This document shows positions 1-7,523 of a stretch of 14,209 nt of DNA, piece after piece. How positions within the stretch are numbered: the stretch's first letter is position 1; each line of letters begins with the position of its first letter. The translations under genes and the position numbers were made by a program. The notes below the pieces were generated by a model. That model searched no databases and was not told the origin of the DNA. It saw only the letters and a list, made by a program, of their open reading frames with translations. The stretch is from JAFKKS01 sp039808325 (GTDB lineage: Bacteria; Pseudomonadota; Alphaproteobacteria; Rhizobiales; Xanthobacteraceae). The stretch lies in the NCBI GenBank assembly GCA_039808325.1, contig JBDHSU010000108.1, forward strand, positions 1-14,209. Reading direction: 5' to 3'.

Positions 1-54
1 CACGGCGAAAGACGCGCCATCGATGTGGCCGTTTCCACTTTGCGGGATCATGCT

Positions 55-558
55 CTAGCGGCGCTTTTTCGCGACCGCGGCCTCATAAGCGGCGCGCAGC
101 GTTTCGGAAACCGAAGGTCCGTCGCGTCGGCGCTTGCGCTGGCCGAGGTGGACTTCGCGCAGCTCATCCATCAATGCGTCCCACATTTTCGGGCCGCCAT
201 CCCGTAACAACTGCGCGCGGATGCCGAGCTCTTCCGTGACGGGCAAATATTTGCGGCCCCAACCCGCCATCTGCGCCAGGATCGGCAGAAGCTCGATGCC
301 CTTCTCGGTGAGGCTGTAAACCCCCTTCTGCTTATGCGCGGGGTCGTCCGTTCGCGTGACGATACCCTGTTCGAGCAACGTCTTGAGCCTGTCGGCCAGG
401 ATATTGGAGGAGATTCCTTCCTCCGACTTCGTGAGCAATTCGCGAAAGTGCCGCCGGTTTCCAAAGATCATGTCGCGGATGACCAACAGGCTCCATCGAT
501 CTCCCACCACCTCGAGCGTGAGATTGATGGGGCAACCGGACCTGTGATCGTCGCGCAT
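55..558 (-). CDS. HxlR-family winged-helix transcriptional regulator
   Basis: This is a 167-residue protein with the typical HxlR opening, a cysteine at residue 9 followed by PINLTLEVVGDRWSLLVIRD. The winged helix spans about residues 15-95, with the HFRELL segment and the ISSNILADRLKTLLEQGIV recognition region. The C-terminal tail is basic (ends KKRR). HxlR proteins bind DNA as dimers and often sense electrophiles or oxidants through the N-terminal Cys. An in-frame ATG lies further upstream at 591, but the ATG at 558 is preferred: AAGG lies 6 nt upstream, the protein then starts a few residues before the Cys as in relatives, and no Shine-Dalgarno precedes 591. The gene diverges from a glutathione S-transferase gene, so control of that detoxification gene and of itself is the natural inference. 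Family assignment is firm; the ligand is unknown. Confidence 0.9.
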   Translation of the reverse strand: MRDDHRSGCPINLTLEVVGDRWSLLVIRDMIFGNRRHFRELLTKSEEGISSNILADRLKTLLEQGIVTRTDDPAHKQKGVYSLTEKGIELLPILAQMAGWGRKYLPVTEELGIRAQLLRDGGPKMWDALMDELREVHLGQRKRRRDGPSVSETLRAAYEAAVAKKRR

Positions 559-605
559 CGCATGCCTTGAAAACCGTTTGCAATATCGCATCGGCGATCA
601 TAAGC

Positions 606-619
606 TGCAACCAGTTGCA
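606..619. promoter_or_regulatory. Putative HxlR operator (perfect inverted repeat)
   Basis: TGCAAC-CA-GTTGCA is a perfect 6-bp inverted repeat in the 224-nt region between the divergent HxlR and glutathione S-transferase genes. A second TTGCAA palindrome lies at 578-583, about three helical turns away. Position and symmetry suit a dimeric repressor, but no HxlR consensus is recognised here, so binding is inferred. Confidence 0.4.
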
Positions 620-782
620 AAAGGCAATCGGTATGAGGAAGCGCAACATGGCGCGACATACGATGCAGCACGCGACTTTTTGACGTTGAGAAAAATTACG
701 GGGTCACGCCGGCGCGCGACGACGACCCTGCTTCGCCCGATGCCGCGGCAAGCGATCGAAACGCATGACGAAGGAAATGCTC

Positions 783-1430
783 ATGTCTCTGACGCTATAT
801 TTTCATCCACTCTCGAGCTTTTGCCAAAAGGTGCTCATCGCGCTGTATGAGAACGAGACGCCGTTCACGCCGCGGATCGTCGATCTGGGGGACCCGGCGG
901 ACCGCGCGGCCTTTTCGAAGATTTGGCCGATCTGCAAGTTTCCGGTCATCCGCGACGAGGCGAGATCGCAGACCGTTCCTGAATCGACGATCGCCATCGA
1001 GTATCTGGCGCAGCACTATCCCGGAAAAACAACGCTTGTTCCCGCTGACGACGATCTCGCGCTGCGGACGCGGCTGAATGATCGTCTGTTCGATCTCTAT
1101 GTCAGCGATCCGATGCAGAAGATCATCGGAGACAGATTGCGCCCGGCGGACGCGAAGGATCCGCACGGTGTGCGGGAGGCGCAGGCGCGGCTGCGCCAAG
1201 CCTACGATCTCATCGAGACGGGCATGTCGGGAAAGACATGGTCGGTCGGCGAAACCTTCACCATGGCCGATTGTTCGGCTTCCCCGGCGTTGTTCTACGC
1301 CAACATGGTGATGCCGTTCGGCGAGACGCATCCCAATCTGGCGGCGTATTTCGACCGATTGAAGAGGCGTCCCTCTTTTGCGCGCGCCTTGAAGGAAGCG
1401 GAGCCCTATCTGCATCTCGTGCCGCAATAG
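783..1430 (+). CDS. Glutathione S-transferase family protein
   Basis: This 215-residue protein has the two-domain cytosolic GST layout and the usual family length. The N-terminal thioredoxin-like domain opens with LTLYFHPLSSFCQKV, where Ser11/Ser12 or Cys14 is the likely glutathione-activating residue. A cis-proline follows in KFPVIRD (about residues 58-64), then an ES pair in VPEST that normally contacts the gamma-glutamyl group. The all-helical C-terminal domain has the N-capping-box region TWSVGETFTMAD. The start at 783 is chosen over in-frame ATGs at 765 and 777 because AAGGAA lies 6 nt before it and the protein then begins directly at the first beta strand. GSTs conjugate glutathione to electrophiles in the cytoplasm; the substrate here is unknown. 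The divergent HxlR regulator suggests induction by a reactive compound. Confidence 0.92.
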   Translation: MSLTLYFHPLSSFCQKVLIALYENETPFTPRIVDLGDPADRAAFSKIWPICKFPVIRDEARSQTVPESTIAIEYLAQHYPGKTTLVPADDDLALRTRLNDRLFDLYVSDPMQKIIGDRLRPADAKDPHGVREAQARLRQAYDLIETGMSGKTWSVGETFTMADCSASPALFYANMVMPFGETHPNLAAYFDRLKRRPSFARALKEAEPYLHLVPQ

Positions 1431-1487
1431 CACGGCGCCGCGGCGGCGGACCGCGCACCGAGGAACGCAGCTTCTGCTGTCATGGAT

Positions 1488-1510
1488 CGGCGGCGCGAAA
1501 AGCGCCGCCG
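1488..1510 (+). terminator. GC-rich hairpin after the GST gene, possible terminator
   Basis: CGGCGGCGC and GCGCCGCCG pair perfectly over 9 bp around a GAAAA loop. The hairpin lies 58 nt after the GST stop and before the gnd operon. There is no real T-run (TCACGTTT follows), so it is either a weak intrinsic terminator or only a transcript-end stabiliser. Confidence 0.45.
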
Positions 1511-1661
1511 TCACGTTTGCGTGTGAACGTGCCGTCATGGCCGCAAATACGCGCGGCCGGCTTACTCCGCCGCCATCCAGCCCTTACATCTCTCGGCGAA
1601 ATGTTATGAATTGCGCGATGGAGCCGGTACGCTATTCGCGCCGCGACGTGAGGGACTGAAG

Positions 1662-2672
1662 ATGCAGATCGGAATGATCGGGCTGGGCCGCATGGGCGGC
1701 AATATCGCGCGCCGCCTGATGCGCAACGGGCACGACGTCGTCGCCTACGACCGCGATCAGAAGGCCGTGTCGGCGCTCGGCGCCGAGGGCGCGACCGGCG
1801 CCGGCGATCTCGCCGCGCTGCTGAAGGCACTATCGAAGCCGCGTATCGTCTGGGTCATGCTGCCGGCCGGTGAGATCACCGAGAGCACGATCCGGCAATT
1901 GGGAGAGGCGCTGGAAGCCGGCGACGTTATCATCGACGGCGGCAACACTTTCTGGAAGGACGATGTCCGCCGCGCGCGCGACCTCAAGGCGCGTCATATT
2001 CACTATGTAGATGTGGGAACGAGTGGCGGCATTTGGGGGTTGGAGCGTGGCTACTGCATGATGATCGGGGGGGAGAACGACGTCGTCGCGCATATCGATC
2101 CCATTCTCGCGGCGCTTGCGCCGGGGCCCGGCGAGATAGCGCGCACCCCTGGCCGTGAGGGCCGCGATCCGCGCGTCGAGCGCGGCTATCTGCATGCCGG
2201 TCCGAGCGGCGCCGGACACTTCGTCAAGATGGTTCACAACGGGATAGAGTACGGATTGATGCAGGCTTACGCCGAGGGGTTCGATATTCTGATGAACACC
2301 GACAAGAACCCGGAGCCTGAAGCGCAGCGCTTTGACCTCGACGTCGCCGACATCGCCGAGGTGTGGCGCCGCGGCAGTGTCATCACGTCGTGGCTTCTCG
2401 ATCTGACGTCCGCCGCCTTGGCGAAGGACGAGCGGCTCGGCTCTTATTCGGGCTTTGTCGCGGACTCGGGCGAGGGGCGCTGGACGGTGATGGCGGCGGT
2501 CGATCAGGCGGTGCCGGCGGAAGTTCTCACGGCGGCGCTCTACGCGCGCTTCCGCTCCCGGCAGGAGCATACCTTCGCGGATAAAATCTTGTCCGCGATG
2601 CGAAAGGGATTTGGCGGACACATCGAAGCCGGGCCGCATGCGGCGCCAAAAGGACCGGCGGTCGAGCGCTGA
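1662..2672 (+). CDS. gnd: 6-phosphogluconate dehydrogenase, decarboxylating (short, GndA-like)
   Basis: The 336-residue enzyme oxidises and decarboxylates 6-phosphogluconate to ribulose-5-phosphate, the third step of the oxidative pentose-phosphate branch. It starts with a Rossmann fold (MIGLGRMGGNIARRL, glycine motif at residues 7-12). DGGN and GTSGG follow in the middle (substrate region), then GAGHFVKMVHNGIEYG, whose lysine, about residue 189, is the expected catalytic base. At about 330 residues it belongs to the shorter subgroup, shorter than the 470-residue E. coli Gnd; that subgroup often prefers NAD, but cofactor choice cannot be read with certainty. The ATG at 1662 is chosen over the upstream in-frame start at 1611 because AGGGA lies 6 nt before it and the Rossmann strand begins at once. 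It is the first gene of the operon, and its stop overlaps the zwf start (TGATG). Confidence 0.93.
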   Translation: MQIGMIGLGRMGGNIARRLMRNGHDVVAYDRDQKAVSALGAEGATGAGDLAALLKALSKPRIVWVMLPAGEITESTIRQLGEALEAGDVIIDGGNTFWKDDVRRARDLKARHIHYVDVGTSGGIWGLERGYCMMIGGENDVVAHIDPILAALAPGPGEIARTPGREGRDPRVERGYLHAGPSGAGHFVKMVHNGIEYGLMQAYAEGFDILMNTDKNPEPEAQRFDLDVADIAEVWRRGSVITSWLLDLTSAALAKDERLGSYSGFVADSGEGRWTVMAAVDQAVPAEVLTAALYARFRSRQEHTFADKILSAMRKGFGGHIEAGPHAAPKGPAVER

Positions 2673-4189
2673 TGTCGGGTCCAAGAGCAAGAAAGTCGAC
2701 ACCGGCCGATTCGTGCGCCCTCGTGATCTTCGGCGTGACGGGCGACCTCGCGCATCGCCTGTTGATTCCCGCGCTTTATAATCTCGCGGCGTCCGGACTG
2801 CTTCCAAAGGTATTCGCGCTCATCGGCGTTGCGCGCGGCGAAATGTCGGGAGAGGCCCTGCGCGCGGAGTTGCGCAAGAGCTTGACGCAGTTCGCGACGC
2901 GCCCGGTCGACGAGAGGATCGCGGATCGGTTGTTCGCTCACGTGAGCTTTGTCCCCGGCGCGGCGGATGACCCGCAGACTTACGAGCGTCTGCGGTCCGC
3001 GCTCGGGCGGATCGAAAGCGCGAACGCGACGGGCGGAAACCGCCTGTTCTATCTCGCGACGCCGCCGGCGGCTTTCGCGCCGATCGGCCGCCACCTCGGA
3101 GAGTCGGGGCTTGCACGCGAAGAAAACGGAGCGTGGCGGCGCGTCATCATCGAGAAGCCGTTCGGCACCGACCTGGCGTCGGCGCAGGCGCTCAACCACG
3201 CGCTGCTGCAGGTTCTCCACGAACATCAGATTTATCGCATCGATCATTATCTCGGCAAGGAGACGGTGCAGAATTTGCTGGTCTTGCGGTTCGCCAACGG
3301 CCTCTTCGAGCCGATCTGGAATCGCAACCATATCGATCATGTGCAGATCACGGTGGCCGAGACGGTAGGCGTCGGCCGGCGCGGAAAATTTTACGACGCG
3401 ACCGGCGCGCTGCGCGACATGGTGCCGAACCATCTGTTCCAGCTTCTGTCGCTGATCGCTATGGAACCGCCGTCGCGCTTCGAGGCGCGGGCAGTGCGCT
3501 CCGAGAAGGCGGAAGTTCTCGACGCCATTCAGGCGATGACCGAAGACGACGCGCTGCACAATTCCGTGCGCGGCCAATATGAAGCCGGCCGTGTCGACGG
3601 AAAGGAGATGCCGGGCTATTGCGCCTCGCCCGACGTCCGGCCGGACAGCACGACGGAGACCTATGTCGCGCTCAAGCTGCTGATCGATAACTGGCGTTGG
3701 GCTGGCGTTCCCTTCTATCTGCGGACCGGAAAGGCGCTCGGCGCGCGGTTGACCGAGGTGGCGATCAAGTTCAAGCAGGCGCCGTTTGCGATGTTCCGCG
3801 ACATGCCGATCGATACGATGGCGCCGAATTTCCTGGTCGCGCGCATTCAGCCTGAAGAGTGCATTTCGCTGCAGTTCAACGCCAAGGTCCCGGGCCCCGC
3901 TGTCGTGTTGGACGGCGTCGGCATGACGTTCCGCTACAAGGATTACTTCGACGCCAAGCCAAGCACGGGCTACGAGACATTGATTTACGACTGCATGATC
4001 GGCGACGCGATTTTGTTCCAGCGCGCCGACGGTATCGAGGCGGGCTGGCGCGTGGTGGAGCCGTTTCTGAAAGCGTGGAAGCGGGAGAACGCGAACGGCT
4101 TGAAGCTTTATGACGCGGGAACGTCAGGCCCGAAGGCGGCCGACGATCTCATCCAACGGGATGGCCGGCAATGGCGACCGATAGCGTAG
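2672..4189 (+). CDS. zwf: Glucose-6-phosphate 1-dehydrogenase
   Basis: The 505-residue protein has full family length and oxidises glucose-6-phosphate to 6-phosphogluconolactone with NAD(P)+. The nucleotide-binding loop is GVTGDLA at residues 21-27, and EKPFG is at 161-165. The family signature RIDHYLGKE is at 189-197; it contains the substrate-binding His192 and Lys196. The rest is the C-terminal alpha/beta substrate and dimer domain, with FYLRTGKALG in its second half. The ATG overlaps the gnd stop by one base, so the two are probably translationally coupled, and the 3' end overlaps pgl by 19 nt. All key motifs are intact. Together with gnd and pgl it completes the oxidative pentose-phosphate branch, which supplies reducing power and pentoses. 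Confidence 0.97.
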   Translation: MSGPRARKSTPADSCALVIFGVTGDLAHRLLIPALYNLAASGLLPKVFALIGVARGEMSGEALRAELRKSLTQFATRPVDERIADRLFAHVSFVPGAADDPQTYERLRSALGRIESANATGGNRLFYLATPPAAFAPIGRHLGESGLAREENGAWRRVIIEKPFGTDLASAQALNHALLQVLHEHQIYRIDHYLGKETVQNLLVLRFANGLFEPIWNRNHIDHVQITVAETVGVGRRGKFYDATGALRDMVPNHLFQLLSLIAMEPPSRFEARAVRSEKAEVLDAIQAMTEDDALHNSVRGQYEAGRVDGKEMPGYCASPDVRPDSTTETYVALKLLIDNWRWAGVPFYLRTGKALGARLTEVAIKFKQAPFAMFRDMPIDTMAPNFLVARIQPEECISLQFNAKVPGPAVVLDGVGMTFRYKDYFDAKPSTGYETLIYDCMIGDAILFQRADGIEAGWRVVEPFLKAWKRENANGLKLYDAGTSGPKAADDLIQRDGRQWRPIA

Positions 4190-4950
4190 CGGCGGCCCTG
4201 CAACGCCCCAGGCAGATTATTGTTGTCGATGATCCGGCCGCTTTGGCGCAAGCCGCCGCGAGACGGCTGATCGAGCGGCTGTCCGGTGAGCGACCGGCCT
4301 ATGCCGTCTGCCTTACCGGTGGGACCGGACCGCTCGGATTGTTTCATAGCCTGACGCGCGCGCCCTTCCGCGACGCGATCCCCTGGGGCCGCGTGCACTG
4401 GTTCATCGGCGACGAGCGCTTCGTGCCTCCTGACGATCCGCTGAACAACATGCGGGTGGCGCGGCAAACCTTTCTGGGTCGGCTCGCGCCGCCCGAGAAT
4501 ATTCACCCGATCGATACGACGGTGGAAAGCCCGGACGTCGCGGCGCGGCGCTACGAACGCCTGCTGCAGGCGCGCTACGGCGCCGACCGTCTCGATCGTG
4601 GCCGGCCGTTGTTTGACCTCGTCTTGATGGGGCTGGGTGGCGATGGCCACACGGCGTCGCTGTTTCCGGGCGCCCCTGGCTTGCTGGAGCCGCGGCGGTG
4701 GGTGATCGGCGTCGAGCACGCCCAGTACGAGCCTTTCGTTCCGCGCGTGACGCTGACGTTGCCGGCGCTGGCTTCGACGTATGAGATGCTTTTCCTCGTC
4801 GGTGGGGCGGCGAAGCATGATATCTTGGCGCGGGTTCTTGCCGGAAGCGATCTGCCCGCCTCGCGCGCCTATGCGAATGGGTCGCTCGTATGGCTGGTCG
4901 ATCGCGCCGCGATGGAGGGCGCCAAGCCGGATAGCAAGAATGAAACCTGA
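4171..4950 (+). CDS. pgl: 6-phosphogluconolactonase (DevB/Pgl type)
   Basis: This 259-residue enzyme hydrolyses 6-phosphogluconolactone to 6-phosphogluconate, linking the zwf and gnd products. It belongs to the NagB/Pgl fold. The phosphate loop LTGGTGPLGLF lies around residues 48-58, WFIGDERFVPPDDPLNN around 77-93, and the signature LMGLGGDGHTASLFPG lies near the middle of the chain, with its conserved Asp and His. The chosen ATG lies inside the end of zwf with GGGATGG 6 nt before it. The last codons overlap the gluconokinase start. The C-terminal tail (AKPDSKNET) is short and polar. Length and motifs are ordinary, so the assignment is secure from sequence and context. Confidence 0.95.
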   Translation: MATDSVAAALQRPRQIIVVDDPAALAQAAARRLIERLSGERPAYAVCLTGGTGPLGLFHSLTRAPFRDAIPWGRVHWFIGDERFVPPDDPLNNMRVARQTFLGRLAPPENIHPIDTTVESPDVAARRYERLLQARYGADRLDRGRPLFDLVLMGLGGDGHTASLFPGAPGLLEPRRWVIGVEHAQYEPFVPRVTLTLPALASTYEMLFLVGGAAKHDILARVLAGSDLPASRAYANGSLVWLVDRAAMEGAKPDSKNET

Positions 4951-5485
4951 GTCCTTGCCGATAGCGCCTTCCGTTCTGATCGTCATGGGAGTGTCGGGCT
5001 CCGGCAAGACGACGATCGGAACCAAGCTCGCGGAGCGTCTCGGGTGGCCGTATCTTGACGGCGACGATTTCCACCCGCAGAGCAATATCGACAAGATGCA
5101 TGCGGGACATCCGCTGACCGACGACGACCGCTGGCCGTGGTTGCGGGCCATCGCCGCCCGCATCGACGAACTGCGCGCGGCGGGGGAACACGCCGTCATC
5201 ACCTGTTCCGCGCTCAAACGGGCCTACCGGGACATATTGATCGGCGGCCGGGCGGATGTGCGTCTGGTTTATCTCGATGGAGACAAGGAGCTTATCAAGC
5301 AGCGGCTGGCCAACCGTCATGGCCATTTCATGCCGCCGGCGCTTCTCGACAGTCAGTTCGCGGCGCTGGAAGTGCCGAGCTCGGACGAACACCCGATCGC
5401 GGTTTCGATCGCTCCGAAGCCGGACGCGATCGTTGATGCCATCGTCGCGGCGCTTCCGGTGTCCGCTCACTCGCCGGGAGGGTGA
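4940..5485 (+). CDS. gntK: Gluconokinase
   Basis: The 181-residue protein fits the small P-loop gluconokinases (GntK/IdnK). These phosphorylate gluconate with ATP to 6-phosphogluconate, the substrate of the gnd product. Walker A is GVSGSGKT at residues 17-24. The gluconokinase hallmark follows at once: LDGDDFHPQSNIDKM, then GHPLTDDDRWPWL. TCSALKRAYRD and LIKQRLANRHGHFMP are the later signature blocks, contributing to the nucleotide lid and substrate pocket. The ATG at 4940 overlaps the end of pgl by 11 nt; another in-frame ATG at 4985 would start just before the P-loop and is less likely. No gluconate transporter lies in the window, so the source of gluconate (uptake or periplasmic glucose oxidation) is not visible. 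Confidence 0.93.
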   Translation: MKPESLPIAPSVLIVMGVSGSGKTTIGTKLAERLGWPYLDGDDFHPQSNIDKMHAGHPLTDDDRWPWLRAIAARIDELRAAGEHAVITCSALKRAYRDILIGGRADVRLVYLDGDKELIKQRLANRHGHFMPPALLDSQFAALEVPSSDEHPIAVSIAPKPDAIVDAIVAALPVSAHSPGG

Positions 5486-5488
5486 CGC

Positions 5489-6307
5489 TTGCCGCCGCGC
5501 ATTTCCCTGGTCGTGTCCGACGTCGACGGGACGCTCGTGACGCCCGACAAGAGCCTGACCGATGCTTCCGTGCGTGCCGTCGCGATGCTGGCGAAGCGCG
5601 GCATCAAGTTCACCGTGACGAGCAGCCGTCCGCCGTTCGGCCTGCGAATGCTGGTGAAGCCGCTGAACCTCAAATTGCCGATCGGCGCGTTCAACGGCGC
5701 TTGTGTCGTCGATCCTGCGTTGGCGGTCATGCAGCAGCACGCCATTCCGGAACGTGCGTCGCGTCGCGCGATCGCGCTCTTGCAGCAACGTGGCGTGGAC
5801 GTCTGGCTGTTCACCGCCGACGCGTGGCTCTTGCGCGACCCCGATGGCGTCAATGTCGGGCGCGAGCGCAATACGGTCCAATCGGCGCCGAGCGTCGTTG
5901 ACGATTTCGGCCCTAGCCTCGCGCAAGCCACGAAGATCGTCGGCGTGAGCAACGACTTCGAAGGGCTGGCGCGGTGCGAGCGGGACTTGCGCGCGGAGAT
6001 CGGCGCCGATGCGTCCGTGTCGCGCTCGCAGCGCTACTACCTCGACATCATCGCTCCGGGTGTCGACAAAGGTGTCTTCGTGGACAACTTGTCCGCGCAG
6101 CTCGGCGTCCCGCGCGAGGAGATTGCGACGATCGGCGACATGGAGAACGACCTGCCGATGTTCGCGCGAAGCGGCCTGTCGATTGCCATGGGCAATGCCG
6201 ACGAGCATGTTAAAAGCCTTGCGAGCCATGTGACGGCCTCGAATGCGAATAACGGATTTTCCGAGGCCGTCGCGCGGCACATCCTTCCCCTTGCATCCGA
6301 AGCGTGA
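5489..6307 (+). CDS. Cof-type HAD-IIB phosphatase in the pentose-phosphate operon
   Basis: This 272-residue haloacid-dehalogenase phosphatase has motif I as SDVDGT, with Asp11 the expected nucleophile and Asp13 the acid/base. Motif II is at TSSRPP, the motif III lysine lies in GVDKG, and motif IV is GDMENDLPMF. The stretch between motifs II and III (about residues 80-190) is the C2 cap that sets specificity in the Cof/IIB group. It begins with TTG: GGAGGG lies 6 nt before that codon and the gntK stop is 3 nt upstream, so the rare start is well supported. Relatives dephosphorylate sugar phosphates or small metabolites, and the operon position suggests a sugar phosphate or sugar-acid phosphate, but the substrate cannot be read from sequence. 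Confidence 0.9.
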   Translation: MPPRISLVVSDVDGTLVTPDKSLTDASVRAVAMLAKRGIKFTVTSSRPPFGLRMLVKPLNLKLPIGAFNGACVVDPALAVMQQHAIPERASRRAIALLQQRGVDVWLFTADAWLLRDPDGVNVGRERNTVQSAPSVVDDFGPSLAQATKIVGVSNDFEGLARCERDLRAEIGADASVSRSQRYYLDIIAPGVDKGVFVDNLSAQLGVPREEIATIGDMENDLPMFARSGLSIAMGNADEHVKSLASHVTASNANNGFSEAVARHILPLASEA

Positions 6308-6351
6308 TCGGCGGATGCTTCCTTCGCCTTCCAGCCACGGACACCGAACAA

Positions 6352-7473
6352 ATGAATCAGCCGCCCGCCGAGATCGGCGCTTCGATCGAGCAGATCGAGA
6401 CGCCGGCGCTTGTCATCGATCTCGATGCGCTCGACCGCAACATCGCGAAGATGGCCGACCATGCGAGTGCGGCCGGCGTGCGCCTGCGCCCGCATGCGAA
6501 GACGCATAAGTCGCCGGCGATCGCGCGGCGGCAGATCGCGCATGGCGCCGTCGGCCAGTGCGTGCAGAAAGTCGGCGAGGCCGAGGCGCTGGTGCGGGGC
6601 GGGATCACCAACATCCTGGTCAGCAACGAGATCGTCGGCGAGCGGAAGCTGCGCCGTCTGGCGGCGCTCGCCGGCGATGCGACGATCGCGCTTTGCTTCG
6701 ACGCGCCGGAGCAGGTCGACGCGATGTCGCGCGCCGCGCGCGACCTCGGCGTCGAAGTCGGCGGGTTGGTCGAGATCGACGTTGGCGCGGGGCGATGCGG
6801 CATTGCGCCGGGCGAGGCGGCGGCGACGTTGGCGAAGCGTATCGCCGATGCGCCGCATCTGAAATTTCGCGGCCTGCAAGCCTATCATGGGCGCGCGCAA
6901 CATCTCGCGACCTATCAGGAGCGCGCGCAGGCGATCGCCTCCGCCGTGGATGCCGTGCGCGACACGCTGGACGCGCTCGCGCCGGCCAATCTCGCCTGCG
7001 AGATCGTCGGCGGGGCGGGAACCGGCACCTTCGCGATCGAGGCCGCGAGCGGAGTCTACAACGAGCTTCAGGCCGGCTCGTACGTGTTCATGGACACCGA
7101 ATATGCCAGCATCACGGCCGCCGACGGGAGCAACTACAAGGAATTCGAGCACAGCCTGTTCGTGCTCGCCTCGGTGATGAGCGTGGCGGGGCCGGAGCAC
7201 GTCGTCGTCGACGCCGGCCTCAAGGCGATGAGCGCGGAGAAGGGGCTTCCCTGGGTGTGGAATCGCGAAGGCGTCGAGGCCACCGGAATCTCCGACGAGC
7301 ACACGAAGCTCGGCTTCAAGTCGCCCTCGTCGCGTCCGCGCCTTGGCGAGCCGATATGGCTGATCCCCAGCCACTGCGACCCCACCGTCAATCTCCACGA
7401 CTGGTACGTCGGCGTGCGGCGCGGCCGCGTCGAGGCGCTTTGGCCGGTGGCGGCGCGCGGCGCAAGCATTTAA
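6352..7473 (+). CDS. PLP-dependent D-3-hydroxyaspartate aldolase-like enzyme (DSD1/DTA family)
   Basis: The 373-residue protein has the alanine-racemase-like PLP barrel of the D-threonine aldolase/D-serine dehydratase family. IETPALVIDLDALDRNI begins the barrel, and RPHAKTHKSP supplies the expected PLP lysine (Lys50). GLVEIDVGAGRCGI and EIVGGAGTGTF are the phosphate-binding segments. The C-terminal metal site is PSHCDPTVNLHDWYVGV with His341 and Asp343. An HxD pair is the aldolase pattern, whereas D-serine dehydratases carry HxC. From memory, the HDWYVGVR...WPV.ARG ending closely matches Paracoccus 3-hydroxy-D-aspartate aldolase, which splits 3-hydroxyaspartate into glycine and glyoxylate. 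The ATG at 6352 has only a weak Shine-Dalgarno; a GTG at 6304 overlaps the HAD stop but adds residues unlike the family. Operon membership is therefore uncertain. Confidence 0.82.
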   Translation: MNQPPAEIGASIEQIETPALVIDLDALDRNIAKMADHASAAGVRLRPHAKTHKSPAIARRQIAHGAVGQCVQKVGEAEALVRGGITNILVSNEIVGERKLRRLAALAGDATIALCFDAPEQVDAMSRAARDLGVEVGGLVEIDVGAGRCGIAPGEAAATLAKRIADAPHLKFRGLQAYHGRAQHLATYQERAQAIASAVDAVRDTLDALAPANLACEIVGGAGTGTFAIEAASGVYNELQAGSYVFMDTEYASITAADGSNYKEFEHSLFVLASVMSVAGPEHVVVDAGLKAMSAEKGLPWVWNREGVEATGISDEHTKLGFKSPSSRPRLGEPIWLIPSHCDPTVNLHDWYVGVRRGRVEALWPVAARGASI

Positions 7474-7523
7474 GCCGACGCGACCGTCTTTCCGCCGTTA
7501 CGCGGCCTTGGCGTGGTGAATTA

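Noticed and set aside
55..591. Longer HxlR form starting at 591
   Set aside because: No ribosome binding site before that ATG, and 11 extra residues unlike the family; the ATG at 558 has AAGG at proper spacing.
680..708. TTGACG at 680-685 as a -35 element for the GST gene
   Set aside because: No acceptable -10 lies 16-18 nt downstream (GTCACG region).
1584..1610. TTACAT and TATGAA as a promoter for the gnd operon
   Set aside because: The spacing is 15 nt and both hexamers match poorly; too weak to list as a feature.
4403..6280. 625-codon open frame on the minus strand
   Set aside because: It lies antisense to pgl, gntK and the HAD gene, all of which have intact family motifs; the product is Arg/His-rich and matches no family.
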